DNA of 64,000 bases from Priestia koreensis (GCF_001274935.1 NZ_LILC01000011.1:705-64704); one strand, 5' to 3'; shown: positions 1 through 10,936, numbered from the stretch's first letter. The notes: generated by a model from the letters alone, not told the origin. Translations and numbers: made by a program.

Positions 1-8
1 TAGATGAT

Positions 9-85
9 GGCGGCTGTGGTGAAGTGGTTAACACACCAGATTGTGGCTCTGGCATTCGTGGGTTCGATTCCCATCAGTCGCCCCA
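9..85 (+). tRNA. tRNA-His (GTG)
   Basis: Cloverleaf with anticodon GTG. The 7-bp acceptor stem GCGGCTG/CAGTCGC carries the extra 5' G opposite C73 that marks tRNA-His. The T arm GTGGGTTCGATTCCCAT is complete and CCA is encoded. It is the first of six closely packed tRNAs, so the cluster probably continues upstream, typically behind an rRNA operon. Confidence 0.95.
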
Positions 86-101
86 TTTATTTTTATATTT
101 A

Positions 102-175
102 GCGGGTGTAGTTTAATGGTAAAACCTCAGCCTTCCAAGCTGATGTCGTGAGTTCGATTCTCATCACCCGCTCCA
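102..175 (+). tRNA. tRNA-Gly (TCC)
   Basis: Acceptor stem GCGGGTG pairs with CACCCGC. The anticodon loop CTTCCAA gives TCC, the T arm GAGTTCGATTCTC is intact and CCA is encoded. Confidence 0.95.
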
Positions 176-180
176 TTTAG

Positions 181-257
<77 letters not shown>

Positions 258-262
258 TATTT

Positions 263-337
263 TCCACAGTAGCTCAGTGGTAGAGCTATCGGCTGTTAAC
301 CGATCGGTCGCAGGTTCGAGTCCTGCCTGTGGAGCCA
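263..337 (+). tRNA. tRNA-Asn (GTT)
   Basis: Acceptor stem TCCACAG pairs with CTGTGGA. The anticodon loop CTGTTAA gives GTT. The T arm is complete and CCA is encoded. Confidence 0.95.
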
Positions 338-340
338 TAC

Positions 341-431
341 GGGGAAGTACTCAAGAGGCTGAAGAGGCGCCCCTGCTAAGGGTGTAGGTCGCGTAAGCGG
401 CGCGAGGGTTCAAATCCCTCCTTCTCCGCCA
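341..431 (+). tRNA. tRNA-Ser (GCT)
   Basis: A 91-nt class II tRNA with the long variable arm expected for serine. Anticodon GCT lies in CCCCTGCTAAGGG. Acceptor stem GGGGAAG pairs with CTTCTCC with one G-U pair. CCA is encoded. Confidence 0.93.
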
Positions 432-440
432 GTCTTAAAT

Positions 441-512
441 GGCCCGTTGGTCAAGCGGTTAAGACACCGCCCTTTCACGGCGGTAACACGGGTTCGAATC
501 CCGTACGGGTCA
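441..512 (+). tRNA. tRNA-Glu (TTC)
   Basis: Acceptor stem GGCCCGT pairs with ACGGGTC and the anticodon TTC lies in CCCTTTCACGG. Unlike the other five it has no encoded CCA (the gene is followed by TCC), so CCA must be added after transcription. It is the last tRNA before the terminator. Confidence 0.93.
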
Positions 513-516
513 TCCC

Positions 517-554
517 AAAAAAGCAGTTTGCAAATTTGCAAACTGCTTTTTTTT
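517..554 (+). terminator. Terminator of the tRNA cluster
   Basis: A perfect stem, GCAGTTTGCAAA with TTTGCAAACTGC, flanked by an A run and followed by eight T. It lies directly behind tRNA-Glu. Confidence 0.9.
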
Positions 555-667
555 GTATTTTTTTCTTTTGGTTTTCTTTTTTAAAAAGAGGGTAAAGCAT
601 ATGAGGCATGTAAAAAAATAGAAAAGAGATTATAATCATCCAGTCGAGAAATGAATGATTATTTGTG

Positions 668-673
668 TATAAT
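668..673 (+). promoter_or_regulatory. Possible -10 element upstream of glgB
   Basis: TATAAT lies about 80 bp before the glgB start in an AT-rich gap of about 200 bp. No good TTGACA-like -35 is visible at the right spacing, so the sigma factor cannot be assigned. Another TATAAT occurs at 631-636. Confidence 0.3.
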
Positions 674-751
674 ATTTAGAATATATAGAGGATTTTAGCG
701 GTTATTATCGAATTAAATATGCTTATAAACGAATGTTAGAGGGTGAAGTGA

Positions 752-2710
752 GTGCTATCGACGATTAAACCTACTGAGCACGATATTCATTTGTTCCATG
801 AAGGAAATCTATTTAAAAGCCATGAGCTTTTTGGCGCCCATCTCGTAGAACAAAACGGTCAACAGGGCGTTCGATTTTCTGTTTGGGCTCCAAGTGCTCA
901 AAAAGTCGCAGTTGTAGGTGATTTTAATAATTGGTCAGGAGCTGGCTATGAGTTTGAAAAAATAAATGAACAAGGCATATGGAGTCTTTTTGTAGCAGGA
1001 TTATCTGCTGGGACAATGTATAAATATGAAATTCATTCGTCTAATGGCAAAATCATTTTAAAAGCTGATCCATATGCTTTTTTCAGTGAACTCCGACCTA
1101 ATACTGCTTCGGTGGTTGCTGATCTTTCTGGATACAAATGGAATGATCAATCGTGGTTCCGGAAAAAGAAAGTTAAGTCAACGTTTGAAAAGCCATTGTC
1201 TATTTATGAACTTCACATGGGATCATGGCGAAAGCATAAAGACGATACTTTGTATTCTTATGTAGAAATGGCAGAAGAATTAATTCCATATTTAGTCGAA
1301 CATCAGTTTTCGCATGTAGAGCTTTTACCAGTCATTGAGCATCCATATGATCGATCATGGGGATATCAGGGAACAGGGTACTTCTCTCCAACGAGCCGTT
1401 ATGGTTCTCCAAAAGACTTTATGTATTTTATTGATCAATGTCACCAGCACAGCATAGGTGTAATACTTGACTGGGTTCCAGGTCATTTTTGCAAAGACGA
1501 GCATGGCTTATATATGTTTGATGGTTTACCTACCTATGAATATGCGCGAGATCGAGATCGAGAAAATTATGTATGGGGAACAGCAAACTTTGATCTAGGG
1601 AAACCTGAAGTTCAAAGCTTTTTAATTTCTAATGCTGTATTTTGGCTCGAACATTACCACGTAGATGGATTTCGAGTGGACGCTGTCGCTAACATGCTTT
1701 ATTGGAACAATTCGAATGAGTTAGTGGGGAATGAGTACGCAGCCCAATTTTTGCGGAAGCTCAACGACACCGTTCACGCTCATGAGCCAACGGCCTTAAT
1801 GATTGCTGAGGATTCAACCGATTGGCCTGATGTGACAGGTCCAACTGCTGAAGGCGGTCTAGGATTTAGTTACAAGTGGAATATGGGATGGATGAACGAT
1901 GTTTTAAGTTATATGGAGGCAAATGTAGATGAAAGAGAGCATTTGCATCATAAAATTACGTTTTCTCTTCTATATGCGTTTAATGAGAAATTTATTTTAC
2001 CGTTCTCACATGATGAAGTTGTTCACGGCAAACGATCTTTACTAAATAAAATGCCGGGTGATTATTGGAGAAAATTTGCACAGCTCAGACTTTTATATGG
2101 CTTTTTCTTTTCACATCCAGGAAAGAAGCTACTTTTTATGGGAGGTGAGTTTGGTCAATTTGATGAATGGAAAGATCTTGAGCAGCTAGATTGGTTGTTA
2201 CTTGATTTTGATATGCATGCGAAAATGAACATTTATTTCAAAGAGCTGATGAAAATCTACAATCGAAGTAAACCGCTGTTTGAAGTGGATTATTCTCCTG
2301 AAGGTTTTGAGTGGATCGATGTAAATAATCGTGCTCAAAAAATTTTTTCGTTTATTCGAAAAGGGCAAAATCCAGACGATGTGTACGTAATCATTTGTAA
2401 TTTTTCTGAGCATGTTCATCATGACTACAAAGTGGGGGTACCACTCCCGACAAGCTATATTGAAGTTTTAAATAGCGATGATAGTAGCTATGGTGGATCA
2501 GGTATTACAAATAAAAAAGAATTAAAGTTTCATGAAGAGTCCTATCACGGAAAACCGTATCACATTGAATTAAATATTCCGGCGTTTGGAATTAATATAC
2601 TGCGAGCGAAGAAGAGCAGAGGGGAGAAAAAGAAAAATGGTCAAAAAAAAATGCGTAGCAATGTTATTGGCAGGAGGAAAAGGGAGTCGACTAAGCTCTC
2701 TGACAATTAA
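752..2710 (+). CDS. glgB: 1,4-alpha-glucan branching enzyme
   Basis: Makes the alpha-1,6 branches of glycogen. An N-terminal CBM48-like domain (about residues 30-120) is followed by a GH13 barrel. Region I is DWVPGHF, the nucleophile is D310 in GFRVDAVA, the acid/base is E353 in MIAED, and region IV is [10 protein letters not shown]. The start is GTG behind GGGTG. The expected C-terminal beta domain ends near [12 protein letters not shown], but the frame runs on for about 30 mostly basic residues and overlaps glgC by 74 nt, which is longer than the usual few-base overlap. First gene of glgBCDAP. Confidence 0.95.
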   Translation: MLSTIKPTEHDIHLFHEGNLFKSHELFGAHLVEQNGQQGVRFSVWAPSAQKVAVVGDFNNWSGAGYEFEKINEQGIWSLFVAGLSAGTMYKYEIHSSNGKIILKADPYAFFSELRPNTASVVADLSGYKWNDQSWFRKKKVKSTFEKPLSIYELHMGSWRKHKDDTLYSYVEMAEELIPYLVEHQFSHVELLPVIEHPYDRSWGYQGTGYFSPTSRYGSPKDFMYFIDQCHQHSIGVILDWVPGHFCKDEHGLYMFDGLPTYEYARDRDRENYVWGTANFDLGKPEVQSFLISNAVFWLEHYHVDGFRVDAVANMLYWNNSNELVGNEYAAQFLRKLNDTVHAHEPTALMIAEDSTDWPDVTGPTAEGGLGFSYKWNMGWMNDVLSYMEANVDEREHLHHKITFSLLYAFNEKFILPFSHDEVVHGKRSLLNKMPGDYWRKFAQLRLLYGFFFSHPGKKLLFMGGEFGQFDEWKDLEQLDWLLLDFDMHAKMNIYFKELMKIYNRSKPLFEVDYSPEGFEWIDVNNRAQKIFSFIRKGQNPDDVYVIICNFSEHVHHDYKVGVPLPTSYIEVLNSDDSSYGGSGITNKKELKFHEESYHGKPYHIELNIPAFGINILRAKKSRGEKKKNGQKKMRSNVIGRRKRESTKLSDN

Positions 2711-3812
2711 TCTAGCAAAACCAGCGGTTCCTTTCGGAGGGAAATACCGTATTATTGACTTCCCTTTAAGTAATTGCACGAACTCAGGTATTGATACGGT
2801 GGGCGTTCTCACCCAGTATCAGCCGCTTGTACTTCATTCATACATTGGGATTGGAAGTGCGTGGGACTTAGATAAACGCAATGGAGGGGTCACAGTCCTA
2901 CCTCCTTATTCAGAGTCTTCAGGCGTGAGATGGTACAAGGGGACAGCTAGTGCGATTTATGAAAACATGAACTATCTTAAACAGTATGATCCTGAGTACG
3001 TGCTTATTTTGTCGGGTGATCACATTTACAAAATGAATTACGAGGAAATGCTAGAGCATCACGTTGAAAAAGATGCTGATGTGACGATTTCAGTTATTGA
3101 AGTTCCATGGGATGAAGCAAGTCGATTCGGTATTATGAATACGGATGAGAACTTAAATGTCGTCGAATTTGATGAAAAGCCAGCAAATCCTAAAAGTAAT
3201 TTAGCATCGATGGGTATTTATATTTTTAAATGGAGTGTGTTAAGAGAGTATCTTGAAATGGATGCAAGAGACCCACACTCAAGTCATGACTTTGGTAAAG
3301 ATGTGATTCCTCTTTTACTGGATGAGAAGAAAAGTCTAGTCGCGTATCCTTTCAAAGGCTATTGGAAAGATGTTGGAACGGTTAAAAGCTTATGGGAAGC
3401 AAATATGGATTTGTTGAAAGAGAATTCCGACCTAAACTTGTTTGATTATTCATGGAGAATCTATTCAGTAAATCCAAATTATCCACCACAATATATTTCG
3501 CCAGAGGCAACCGTTATTGAATCGTTAATTAATGAAGGGTGTGTCATTGAAGGGAAGGTTGAAAATTCGGTTCTTTTCCAAGGTGTACATATAGGAAAAG
3601 GAACAGAAATCAACCGTACCGTTGTCATGCCAGAAGCCCATATCGGAAAGCATGTGTACATTGAAAATGCGATTGTTCCATCAGGAATGAGCATTCCAGA
3701 CGGGGCGATTATTCGACCAATCAAAGGTGCAGAAGAAGTTATTTTAGTTACAGATGAGATGATTGAAGTATTAAATAAGGAACGAGCAGTACACGAAGAA
3801 TTAAATTCATAA
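2637..3812 (+). CDS. glgC: Glucose-1-phosphate adenylyltransferase, catalytic subunit
   Basis: Makes ADP-glucose from glucose-1-phosphate and ATP, the committed step of bacterial glycogen synthesis. It has the nucleotide-binding loop [14 protein letters not shown], then [15 protein letters not shown] and GDHIYKMNY, and a C-terminal left-handed beta-helix (about residues 290-370) with repeats such as [12 protein letters not shown]. The ATG at 2637 follows GAGGGGAG; an in-frame upstream start inside glgB lacks such a site. 391 aa. It works with the non-catalytic GlgD encoded next. Confidence 0.96.
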   Translation: MVKKKCVAMLLAGGKGSRLSSLTINLAKPAVPFGGKYRIIDFPLSNCTNSGIDTVGVLTQYQPLVLHSYIGIGSAWDLDKRNGGVTVLPPYSESSGVRWYKGTASAIYENMNYLKQYDPEYVLILSGDHIYKMNYEEMLEHHVEKDADVTISVIEVPWDEASRFGIMNTDENLNVVEFDEKPANPKSNLASMGIYIFKWSVLREYLEMDARDPHSSHDFGKDVIPLLLDEKKSLVAYPFKGYWKDVGTVKSLWEANMDLLKENSDLNLFDYSWRIYSVNPNYPPQYISPEATVIESLINEGCVIEGKVENSVLFQGVHIGKGTEINRTVVMPEAHIGKHVYIENAIVPSGMSIPDGAIIRPIKGAEEVILVTDEMIEVLNKERAVHEELNS

Positions 3813-3829
3813 TAGGAGGATGGGTTATC

Positions 3830-4855
3830 ATGAACAAGCAAATGTTAGGAGTCATTGAAGCATCAACATATCACAACACTTTAACCCCATTAACAGCGTA
3901 CCGTTCTGTTGGAGCAGTTCCTTTTGCAGGAAGATATCGTCTAATTGATTTTATCTTATCGAACATGGTGAATTCCGGTATTAGTAGCGTCGCCATTTTT
4001 CCACGCAGTCATTATCGTTCATTAATGGACCATTTAGGTTCAGGAAAGGAATGGGATTTAGACCGAAAACGAGATGGTCTTTACATTTTCCCGCCAATTA
4101 TGAGCGAGCTTCAAACTGAACCCTCAACACTATTTTCGCAATTACGTTATCACATTGATTACTTTTTGCGAAGTACCCAAAAATATGTGTTAATTAGTAA
4201 CACCTTTAACATTAGTAACATTGATTTCAAACCTGTACTTAGACGCCATGTCCAAGTAGGAGCTCCAGTAACATCGATCGAACACGAAGGTGAGAAGCTT
4301 GGAATGTATGTCCTTGAAAAAAGCCGACTCATTTCCTTATTGCAAGATACAGAGCATGATTTTAAAGATATTCATGAAATGATCGAGCATATTGAAAGCC
4401 ATGAAACGATTCATGTTTATGAACATACAGGATATGTAGCAAGAATTTCAGATATTCCTTCTTATTTCTCTGCGAGCATGAATTTATTGAAACCAGATAC
4501 ATGGAGCCGGTTATTCTTAAAAGAACGTTCGATCTTAACAAAAGTAAAAGATGAGCCACCTACTCGTTACGTAAAAGGATCCAATGTGAAAAATTCAATC
4601 GTGGCAAACGGTTGTGTCATTGAAGGACATGTTGAAAATAGTATTATTTTTAGGGGCGTGCGCGTAGAAAAAGGAGCCGTCATTAAGAATAGCATCGTGA
4701 TGCAAAAAGGAACTGTCCATAAAAATAGCCATATCGAGTACGCTATCCTTGATAAGGACGTAAAAGTAGAAGCAAATACAGTTATTAAAGGTGATGCTAC
4801 AAATCCTCACGTCGTTGCAAAAGGAACTCGTCAAGGAGCTCTGATGAATTCGTGA
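3830..4855 (+). CDS. glgD: Glucose-1-phosphate adenylyltransferase regulatory-type subunit
   Basis: A GlgC paralogue that pairs with GlgC in Bacillaceae. It keeps [22 protein letters not shown] and the C-terminal beta-helix repeats. The catalytic N-terminal GGxGxRL loop is replaced by [14 protein letters not shown], and the GDHIY substrate motif by SNTFNIS. This supports a modulatory rather than catalytic role. 341 aa. ATG behind TAGGAGGATGG. Its TGA overlaps the GTG of glgA, which suggests translational coupling. Confidence 0.93.
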   Translation: MNKQMLGVIEASTYHNTLTPLTAYRSVGAVPFAGRYRLIDFILSNMVNSGISSVAIFPRSHYRSLMDHLGSGKEWDLDRKRDGLYIFPPIMSELQTEPSTLFSQLRYHIDYFLRSTQKYVLISNTFNISNIDFKPVLRRHVQVGAPVTSIEHEGEKLGMYVLEKSRLISLLQDTEHDFKDIHEMIEHIESHETIHVYEHTGYVARISDIPSYFSASMNLLKPDTWSRLFLKERSILTKVKDEPPTRYVKGSNVKNSIVANGCVIEGHVENSIIFRGVRVEKGAVIKNSIVMQKGTVHKNSHIEYAILDKDVKVEANTVIKGDATNPHVVAKGTRQGALMNS

Positions 4856-6276
4856 ATGTACTGTTTGTTGTTTCAGAATGCGTACCCTTTATTAAAACAG
4901 GTGGATTAGCTGATGTAGCAGGAGCACTTCCAAAAGAGTTGGCACAGCTTGGAACAAATGTGACTGTAATGATGCCAAAATATGGGCTAATACCTGAAAA
5001 GTTTAAAGAGAAGATGGTGCTTAAAAAAGTGCTGTACGTCCAAGTGGGATGGCGTCGTCAGTATTGTGGATTAGAAGTATTAGAGCAAGACGGTGTGCAG
5101 TATATATTTGTAGACAATGAGTACTACTTTAATCGTGACAGTTTGTATGGTCACTATGATGATGCTGAGCGATTTACATTCTTTTGTCGAGCGGTGATTG
5201 ATGCACTTCCGCACTTGGATCAGTTACCTGACATCATTCATTGCCATGATTGGCATACAGGAATGGTACCGTTTTTACTTCGTGCTGATTATGCGTACTA
5301 TTCTTCTATTCAAACGGTCTTTACGATTCATAATTTACAGTTCCAAGGGATTTTTCCAAAGGGAATTTTATATGAATTACTAAACTTAGATGATTATTAT
5401 TTTACGACGAGTCAGCTTGAATTTTACGGCAACGTAAGCTTCATGAAAGCAGCACTGGTTTCCGCTGATAAAATTACGACCGTTAGTCCAACGTATAAAG
5501 ATGAAATTCAGATGCCTTATTACGGCGAGCAGCTTGATGGATTGTTACGAAGACGAAATCAAGATTTAGTAGGCATTATAAATGGTATCGATGACACCAT
5601 TTATAACCCAACTGAGGATACGTATATCGCACAGAAGTATAGTGTCAAATCGCTAACTAAAAAGACTGTAAATAAGACAGAGCTTCAAAAGTCATTAGGC
5701 CTGAATGTAGACGAGAAAATTCCTGTTATGTCGATGATTACAAGGCTAACGAAGCAAAAGGGATTGGACCTTGTCAGACACGTTTTTCATGAAATAATGA
5801 GTCATGACATACAATTAATTATACTTGGAAGTGGCGAAAAGGAATTTGAGCATTTCTTTCAAGAGATGGAGCGACAGTACCCGGAAAAAATCCGCTGCGT
5901 AGTGGGTTTTAATGAGGAGCTTGCACATACCATATATGCAGGATCAGATTTATTTCTCATGCCGTCGCAGTTTGAGCCATGTGGACTGGGACAGTTAATT
6001 GCGTTAAAATATGGAACCATTCCTGTTGTGAGAGAAACCGGTGGGCTAAATGATACGGTGGAACCTTACAATGAGTACGAAAAAACAGGAAATGGCTTTA
6101 GTTTTACAAACTTTAATGCGCATGACATGTTGCATACGATTGAGCGCGCGCTCATGTTCTATCAAAAAGAAGATGCGTGGCAAGCAATTATAGAAGAGGC
6201 TATGAATCGAGACTATACGTGGGCGAAATCAGCTTTCATTTATAATCAGCTATACGCTGATCTTATCAGTACATAA
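4852..6276 (+). CDS. glgA: Glycogen synthase, ADP-glucose dependent
   Basis: A GT5 glycosyltransferase that extends the alpha-1,4-glucan chain from ADP-glucose. The N-terminal motif [14 protein letters not shown] binds the nucleotide sugar. The C-terminal GT-B domain carries [16 protein letters not shown], which holds the conserved ExxxxG element. 474 aa, usual for the family. The GTG start lies in the GTGA overlap with the glgD stop. Confidence 0.96.
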   Translation: MNVLFVVSECVPFIKTGGLADVAGALPKELAQLGTNVTVMMPKYGLIPEKFKEKMVLKKVLYVQVGWRRQYCGLEVLEQDGVQYIFVDNEYYFNRDSLYGHYDDAERFTFFCRAVIDALPHLDQLPDIIHCHDWHTGMVPFLLRADYAYYSSIQTVFTIHNLQFQGIFPKGILYELLNLDDYYFTTSQLEFYGNVSFMKAALVSADKITTVSPTYKDEIQMPYYGEQLDGLLRRRNQDLVGIINGIDDTIYNPTEDTYIAQKYSVKSLTKKTVNKTELQKSLGLNVDEKIPVMSMITRLTKQKGLDLVRHVFHEIMSHDIQLIILGSGEKEFEHFFQEMERQYPEKIRCVVGFNEELAHTIYAGSDLFLMPSQFEPCGLGQLIALKYGTIPVVRETGGLNDTVEPYNEYEKTGNGFSFTNFNAHDMLHTIERALMFYQKEDAWQAIIEEAMNRDYTWAKSAFIYNQLYADLIST

Positions 6277-6294
6277 CGGAAGGAATGGATAATC

Positions 6295-8703
6295 ATGTTC
6301 TCTAACCGAAAGAGCTTTCAGCATATTTTTCTGAAAAAGCTTGAGATGACTTATGGGAAAAGTTTTAAAGAATCAACCATTCAAGATCAATATCATACGT
6401 TAGGGAATATGGTGAGGGAGTACATTAGTTCAAATTGGATTTCCACTAATGAACGTCAACGATCAACTCATTCAAAACAAGTGTACTATTTATCCATTGA
6501 ATTTTTACTAGGCCGGTTGCTTGGACAAAACTTAACGAACTTAGGAATTCGAGAAGTGGTCGAAGCCGGATTAAAGGAACTCGGAATTTGTTTAGAAGAT
6601 ATTGAAGAGATGGAGCCTGATGCAGGGCTTGGAAACGGAGGATTGGGAAGGCTAGCGGCGTGCTTTTTGGATTCATTGGCCTCTCTTGGTCTGCCTGGTC
6701 ACGGCTATGGAATTCGCTACAAGCACGGGCTGTTTGATCAAAAGATTGTGGATGGCTTTCAGATTGAACTGCCAGAACAATGGCTGCGAAACGGAAATGC
6801 ATGGGAAGTGAGAAAATCCGATCAAGCAGTTGAAATTCGTTTTTGGGGTGATATTGAAGCATATCAAGATCAGGATGGTTACTGGAGATATCGTCACCGA
6901 AATGGTGAAACGATTGCTGCAGTTCCATATGACATCCCAATTATTGGTTACGAAATAGATGTTGTGAATACGCTACGATTGTGGAATGCGGAACCATCTC
7001 CTTTTCCTGTGCATAAAAACAGCATGGATTACAAGCGTGAAACAGAAGCAGTATCTGAATTTTTATATCCAGATGACACTCATGACGATGGCAAGATTTT
7101 AAGGTTAAAACAGCAATATTTTCTTGTTTCAGCAAGTTTACAAAGCATTATCGAAAATCACCGTAAAACGTATGGGACGCTAACCAATCTTCATGAGAAA
7201 GTAGCCATTCATATTAATGATACCCACCCCGTTCTAGCCATTCCAGAACTCATGCGTGTGTTATTAGATGAAGAGCTGTTAGACTGGGATACCGCTTGGA
7301 ATATTACAAGCCAGACGATTTCGTATACTAATCATACGACATTGTCAGAGGCGCTTGAAAAGTGGTCTGTTTCAATTTTTAAGCCACTACTTCCGCGTAT
7401 CTATATGATTATTGAGGAAATTAACGAACGCTTTTGCAAAGAGCTGTGGGAGCAGTCTCCTGGCGATTGGGAACGTATTGAGCGAATGGCCATTATTGCT
7501 CATGGGTTAGTGAAAATGGCTCATCTAGCGTTGGTAGGAAGCTATAAGGTGAATGGCGTAGCGAAGATTCATACAGAGATTTTAAAGAAACGAGAAATGG
7601 CTGACTTTTATCAAATCTATCCAGACAAGTTTAATAATAAAACAAACGGTATCGCTCACCGCCGCTGGCTGTTAAAAGCAAATCCACAGCTTTCATCGCT
7701 TCTTACAGAAACGATTGGACAAAAGTGGGTCCATGAGCCAGAGCAATTGATTCAGTTAAAGCCTTTTTCATTTGATCGTAGTTTCCAACAAAGCCTAAAA
7801 AAAGTAAAGCAGGAGCGAAAGACCATTCTGTCTAATATTATTTATCAGCAAACAGGGCTTCTAGTCGATGACCATTCTATTTTTGACGTTCATGTAAAGC
7901 GCCTTCACGCTTATAAACGGCAGCTTTTAAACATTTTACACGTTATGTACTTATATAATCGTCTGAAGGAGGAAGGGAATTATTCCATCCATCCGCGAAC
8001 ATTTATATTTGGAGCCAAAGCTTCGCCTGGTTACTACTATGCTAAGAAGATCATTAAACTGATTAACTCAGTCGCTGAAAAGGTGAACAACGATCCTAAA
8101 ACATCGTCCATACTGAAAGTGGTCTTTTTGGAGAATTATCGTGTATCACTGGCAGAAAATATTTTCCCTGCTTCCGATATTAGTGAGCAAATTTCGACAG
8201 CTAGCAAAGAGGCATCTGGCACAGGCAATATGAAGTTTATGATGAACGGCGCTTTAACGATCGGGACATTGGACGGTGCAAACGTGGAAATTTGTGAAGA
8301 AGTAGGGGCAGAAAACATGTATCTGTTCGGCTTAAAAGCAGAAGAGGTTCTTCACTACGAGCAAAGCGGAGGCTACAGATCCTTTGATTATTACTATCAT
8401 GATAATCGAATTAAACAGGTTCTCGAACAGCTCGTAAATGGATTCTTTCCGAATTCCTTTGATATTTTTGAGCCCATCTATGATTCGTTGCTAATGCAAA
8501 ACGATGAGTATTACGTATTACGAGACTTTGCATCTTATGTGCATGCACAAGAGCAAGTCAATAATACGTATCAAAATGAAGATAAATGGTTACAAATGAG
8601 CAGCTTGAATATTGCCCACTCTGGTTACTTCTCAAGTGACCGTACAATTCAGGAGTATTCAGAAGATATTTGGAAGTTAAAAGCAGCGGAAATGATGAGA
8701 TGA
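6295..8703 (+). CDS. glgP: Glycogen phosphorylase
   Basis: A GT35 enzyme that releases glucose-1-phosphate from glycogen, so the operon encodes both synthesis and breakdown. The pyridoxal-phosphate lysine is K647 in GTGNMKFMMNGALTIGT. The N-terminal motifs EPDAGLGNGGLGRLAACF and GYGIRYKHGLF are intact. 802 aa, full length. It ends at a strong terminator that closes glgBCDAP. Confidence 0.97.
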   Translation: MFSNRKSFQHIFLKKLEMTYGKSFKESTIQDQYHTLGNMVREYISSNWISTNERQRSTHSKQVYYLSIEFLLGRLLGQNLTNLGIREVVEAGLKELGICLEDIEEMEPDAGLGNGGLGRLAACFLDSLASLGLPGHGYGIRYKHGLFDQKIVDGFQIELPEQWLRNGNAWEVRKSDQAVEIRFWGDIEAYQDQDGYWRYRHRNGETIAAVPYDIPIIGYEIDVVNTLRLWNAEPSPFPVHKNSMDYKRETEAVSEFLYPDDTHDDGKILRLKQQYFLVSASLQSIIENHRKTYGTLTNLHEKVAIHINDTHPVLAIPELMRVLLDEELLDWDTAWNITSQTISYTNHTTLSEALEKWSVSIFKPLLPRIYMIIEEINERFCKELWEQSPGDWERIERMAIIAHGLVKMAHLALVGSYKVNGVAKIHTEILKKREMADFYQIYPDKFNNKTNGIAHRRWLLKANPQLSSLLTETIGQKWVHEPEQLIQLKPFSFDRSFQQSLKKVKQERKTILSNIIYQQTGLLVDDHSIFDVHVKRLHAYKRQLLNILHVMYLYNRLKEEGNYSIHPRTFIFGAKASPGYYYAKKIIKLINSVAEKVNNDPKTSSILKVVFLENYRVSLAENIFPASDISEQISTASKEASGTGNMKFMMNGALTIGTLDGANVEICEEVGAENMYLFGLKAEEVLHYEQSGGYRSFDYYYHDNRIKQVLEQLVNGFFPNSFDIFEPIYDSLLMQNDEYYVLRDFASYVHAQEQVNNTYQNEDKWLQMSSLNIAHSGYFSSDRTIQEYSEDIWKLKAAEMMR

Positions 8704-8740
8704 AAAAAGGAGGGAGCCAATTGGCTTTCCTCCTTTTTCT
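8703..8740. terminator. Convergent terminator between glgP and the AIM24-like gene
   Basis: The inverted repeat AAAAAGGAGG..AGCC-AATT-GGCT..CCTCCTTTTT has A and T runs on both sides, so it can act on both strands. Confidence 0.85.
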
Positions 8741-8742
8741 TG

Positions 8743-9531
8743 TTAGCGATCTCCGAATAGGTCGCCTAATCCACCTAGAATTCCGCCTTCATCACGTTTT
8801 TTTCCAGGAACGGTTGCATTGACTAGTACGCGTTCAGCTAGACGGCTAAACGGCAACGATTGAACCCAAACAGATCCGGGTCCTTTTAGCGTAGCAAAGA
8901 ATAGACCTTCACCACCGAAGAGAGCCGTCTTGACTTTTCCGACGTATTCAATATTGTAATCAACGTCTCTTGTCATCGCTACTAAACAGCCAGTGTCTAC
9001 TTTTAATACTTCACCAGGCTGGAGGTCTTTACGAATAATCGTACCCCCTGCATGCAAGAAGGCTAATCCATCACCTTCAAGCTTTTGCATGATGAATCCT
9101 TCACCACCGAAAAAGCCTGTTCCTAATTTCTTTTGAAAATCAATTCCAATGGACACACCCTTCGCGGCACAAAGGAAGGAGTCTTTTTGACAAACAATTT
9201 TCCCGCCTAGTTCATCTAAATCCATAGGAATGATTTTTCCTGGATACGGGGCAGCAAACGATACTTTTTTCTTTCCATGACCAATATTTGTGAAAACGGT
9301 CATGAATAGGCTTTCACCGGTAAGCACGCGTTTCCCTGCGCCCATCAGCTTTCCGAATAATCCTTTTGTTGCGCCTCCACCGTCTCCGAAGATGGTTTCC
9401 ATATCAATACCGGAATCCATCATCATCATGCCACCGGCTTCAGCAACAACGCTTTCTTCAGGATCTAATTCTACTTCAACAAACTGCATATCGTCCCCGT
9501 GAATTTCATAATCAATCTCATGAGCATTCAT
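8743..9531 (-). CDS. AIM24-like protein, TIGR00266 family
   Basis: 262 aa and soluble, with no signal peptide or clear membrane span. It has the glycine-rich beta-rich pattern of the TIGR00266/AIM24 family: [14 protein letters not shown] near the N-terminus, then [21 protein letters not shown] and [13 protein letters not shown] repeats. The bacterial members have no settled function, though several occur near membrane-stress genes. ATG behind AGGTGAT. It is separated from tspO by 64 bp and is probably a single-gene unit. Confidence 0.8.
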   Translation of the reverse strand: MNAHEIDYEIHGDDMQFVEVELDPEESVVAEAGGMMMMDSGIDMETIFGDGGGATKGLFGKLMGAGKRVLTGESLFMTVFTNIGHGKKKVSFAAPYPGKIIPMDLDELGGKIVCQKDSFLCAAKGVSIGIDFQKKLGTGFFGGEGFIMQKLEGDGLAFLHAGGTIIRKDLQPGEVLKVDTGCLVAMTRDVDYNIEYVGKVKTALFGGEGLFFATLKGPGSVWVQSLPFSRLAERVLVNATVPGKKRDEGGILGGLGDLFGDR

Positions 9532-9595
9532 ACACTTATCACCTCATCTATACTTTACAACATGGTAATTCGTCTTCAAGTGTATAATTTCCTCT

Positions 9596-10060
9596 TTATA
9601 CGTTCATGGAATAAATGGTATATGAAAGGAATGTTGCAAATGCGCTCCAGAGAAGATATGGGATAAGTAGCAGACCCGCTAGTTTTGAATGGCGCATGGC
9701 AGCAATGATTAAGAGGAGCGTTGAGATGGCTATCAGAGCGCAATCAATTGTAGCCGAAAATAAATCTTTTTGGGTAAATTGGAAATAACTAAAGGCTTGG
9801 TTCAAAATATAGTTGATGATGAGGATGGTCCAGAAAAACTTGTCTCCTCTAAAAAAGCTGTCCTTATTGTAAACAATGGCTACTGAAAAAGAGATGAGTG
9901 CAAATAAAATTCCCCACACAATGCCAATGACGCCTCCGGAAGGGGTCCAACTAGGCTTATCTAGCGCATCATACCAAGACTGATCGATAGGGAATAGGAA
10001 GCCGCTCAAACTAAATAAGAGGTAAGTGATCAGAAAGACCAAAATCGCCGTTTTTTTCAT
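9596..10060 (-). CDS. tspO: TspO/MBR family tryptophan-rich membrane protein
   Basis: 154 aa with five predicted membrane segments and the signature WYDALDKPSWTPSGGVIGIVW near residue 35. The family binds porphyrins and similar ligands in the membrane; the physiological role in Bacillaceae is not settled. The ATG at 10060 is preferred because AAAGGAAG ends 6 nt upstream. An ATG two codons earlier abuts the site, and the longer frame to 10117 runs into an inverted repeat. Confidence 0.85.
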   Translation of the reverse strand: MKKTAILVFLITYLLFSLSGFLFPIDQSWYDALDKPSWTPSGGVIGIVWGILFALISFSVAIVYNKDSFFRGDKFFWTILIINYILNQAFSYFQFTQKDLFSATIDCALIAISTLLLIIAAMRHSKLAGLLLIPYLLWSAFATFLSYTIYSMNV

Positions 10061-10087
10061 GTTCATCTTCCTTTCTGGAGTAAATGC

Positions 10088-10126
10088 ATTTAACCCATGA
10101 AGAGGCGAACTATCCATGGGTTAAAT
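10088..10126. repeat. Perfect 12-bp inverted repeat upstream of tspO
   Basis: ATTTAACCCATG and CATGGGTTAAAT are separated by 15 nt, about 30 bp before the tspO start. No T run follows, so it is not a standard terminator. It may be an operator or an RNA leader stem. Confidence 0.5.
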
Positions 10127-10189
10127 GAGAGATCGTTTAGATGGATAATGAAGCTCCTTGTTATGGGTTTATACCCTTGTTTTAGGCCA

Positions 10190-10936
10190 TTAATCCTCTA
10201 TATAAGGCTCCTTCTCATCACGTGGCAAATCTCCAAAGATCGTCATCGTCCCTTCTTCATCTAACATGTCTTCATACATTTCGTGCTTTTTGTTTGGATA
10301 AAGGGGAAGAGGGTTTCCATACATATCAGTCGCTGCGAAGCTTTCGTAATCTTCTACGTAATTTAACGCTTCATCCGCTTCAATGTATGTTTCACTGTAA
10401 TTTTCTGTGTCTTCAACAAAATCAGATGGAGACTCGCTCGTACCATAGCGAGCAACATCCTGCCAGCTATCTTCAGAATCATATGGCTCATAAAATTTCT
10501 CATCAAATTCGTATTGTCCAAATGGATGGCGGAGAGATGCTTCTTCAATAGGGCGATCTCTAGAAACGCTTTGTTCTGGGCTATGTTCTTTACAGTAAAG
10601 AGCTGTAGGAAGAGCTTCTAAGCGTTCAACACTAATTTCTTTTCCGCATGTTCGGCACTTTCCATATGTGTGATCATCCATCGCTTTTAACGCCTCATTG
10701 ATTTCCTCAAGCTGCTCATGAATTAGTTCATTTAACGCTAGATCTTTCCCGCGCTCAAAGGTTTCTGTACCTGTATCAGCGGGATGATTGTCATAGCTTG
10801 AAAGCTCACCTGTTGAATCATGGGCATCACTTCGAAGAAGACCAAATTGCTTTTCTTGTTGGTCGTGCCCTTCTATTTCATGCTTCATTTCTACTAATGA
10901 TTGTTTTAATTCAGAAAGCTGTTGTTTGGTTAACAA
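10190..10936 (-). CDS. yteA: YteA-like sporulation protein with DksA/TraR-type zinc finger
   Basis: 248 aa. The N-terminal third is a charged helical segment (KQQLSELKQSLVEMKHEI). The TraR/DksA finger YGKCRTCGKEISVERLEALP follows, and its last ligands are CKEH, giving C-C-C-H rather than four cysteines. The C-terminal half is very acidic and tyrosine-rich. Length and layout fit Bacillus subtilis YteA, which belongs to the mother-cell sporulation regulon; the regulation here is inferred from homology. Encoded divergently from menF. Confidence 0.8.
   Translation of the reverse strand: MLTKQQLSELKQSLVEMKHEIEGHDQQEKQFGLLRSDAHDSTGELSSYDNHPADTGTETFERGKDLALNELIHEQLEEINEALKAMDDHTYGKCRTCGKEISVERLEALPTALYCKEHSPEQSVSRDRPIEEASLRHPFGQYEFDEKFYEPYDSEDSWQDVARYGTSESPSDFVEDTENYSETYIEADEALNYVEDYESFAATDMYGNPLPLYPNKKHEMYEDMLDEEGTMTIFGDLPRDEKEPYIED

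Noticed and set aside
3830..4855. glgD as a decayed pseudogene of glgC
   Set aside because: The loss of catalytic motifs is the normal state of GlgD in Bacillaceae. The frame is intact, well placed and translationally coupled to glgA.
6446..6940. A 164-codon minus-strand frame inside glgP
   Set aside because: It lies fully within a strongly supported gene on the other strand and has no family features.
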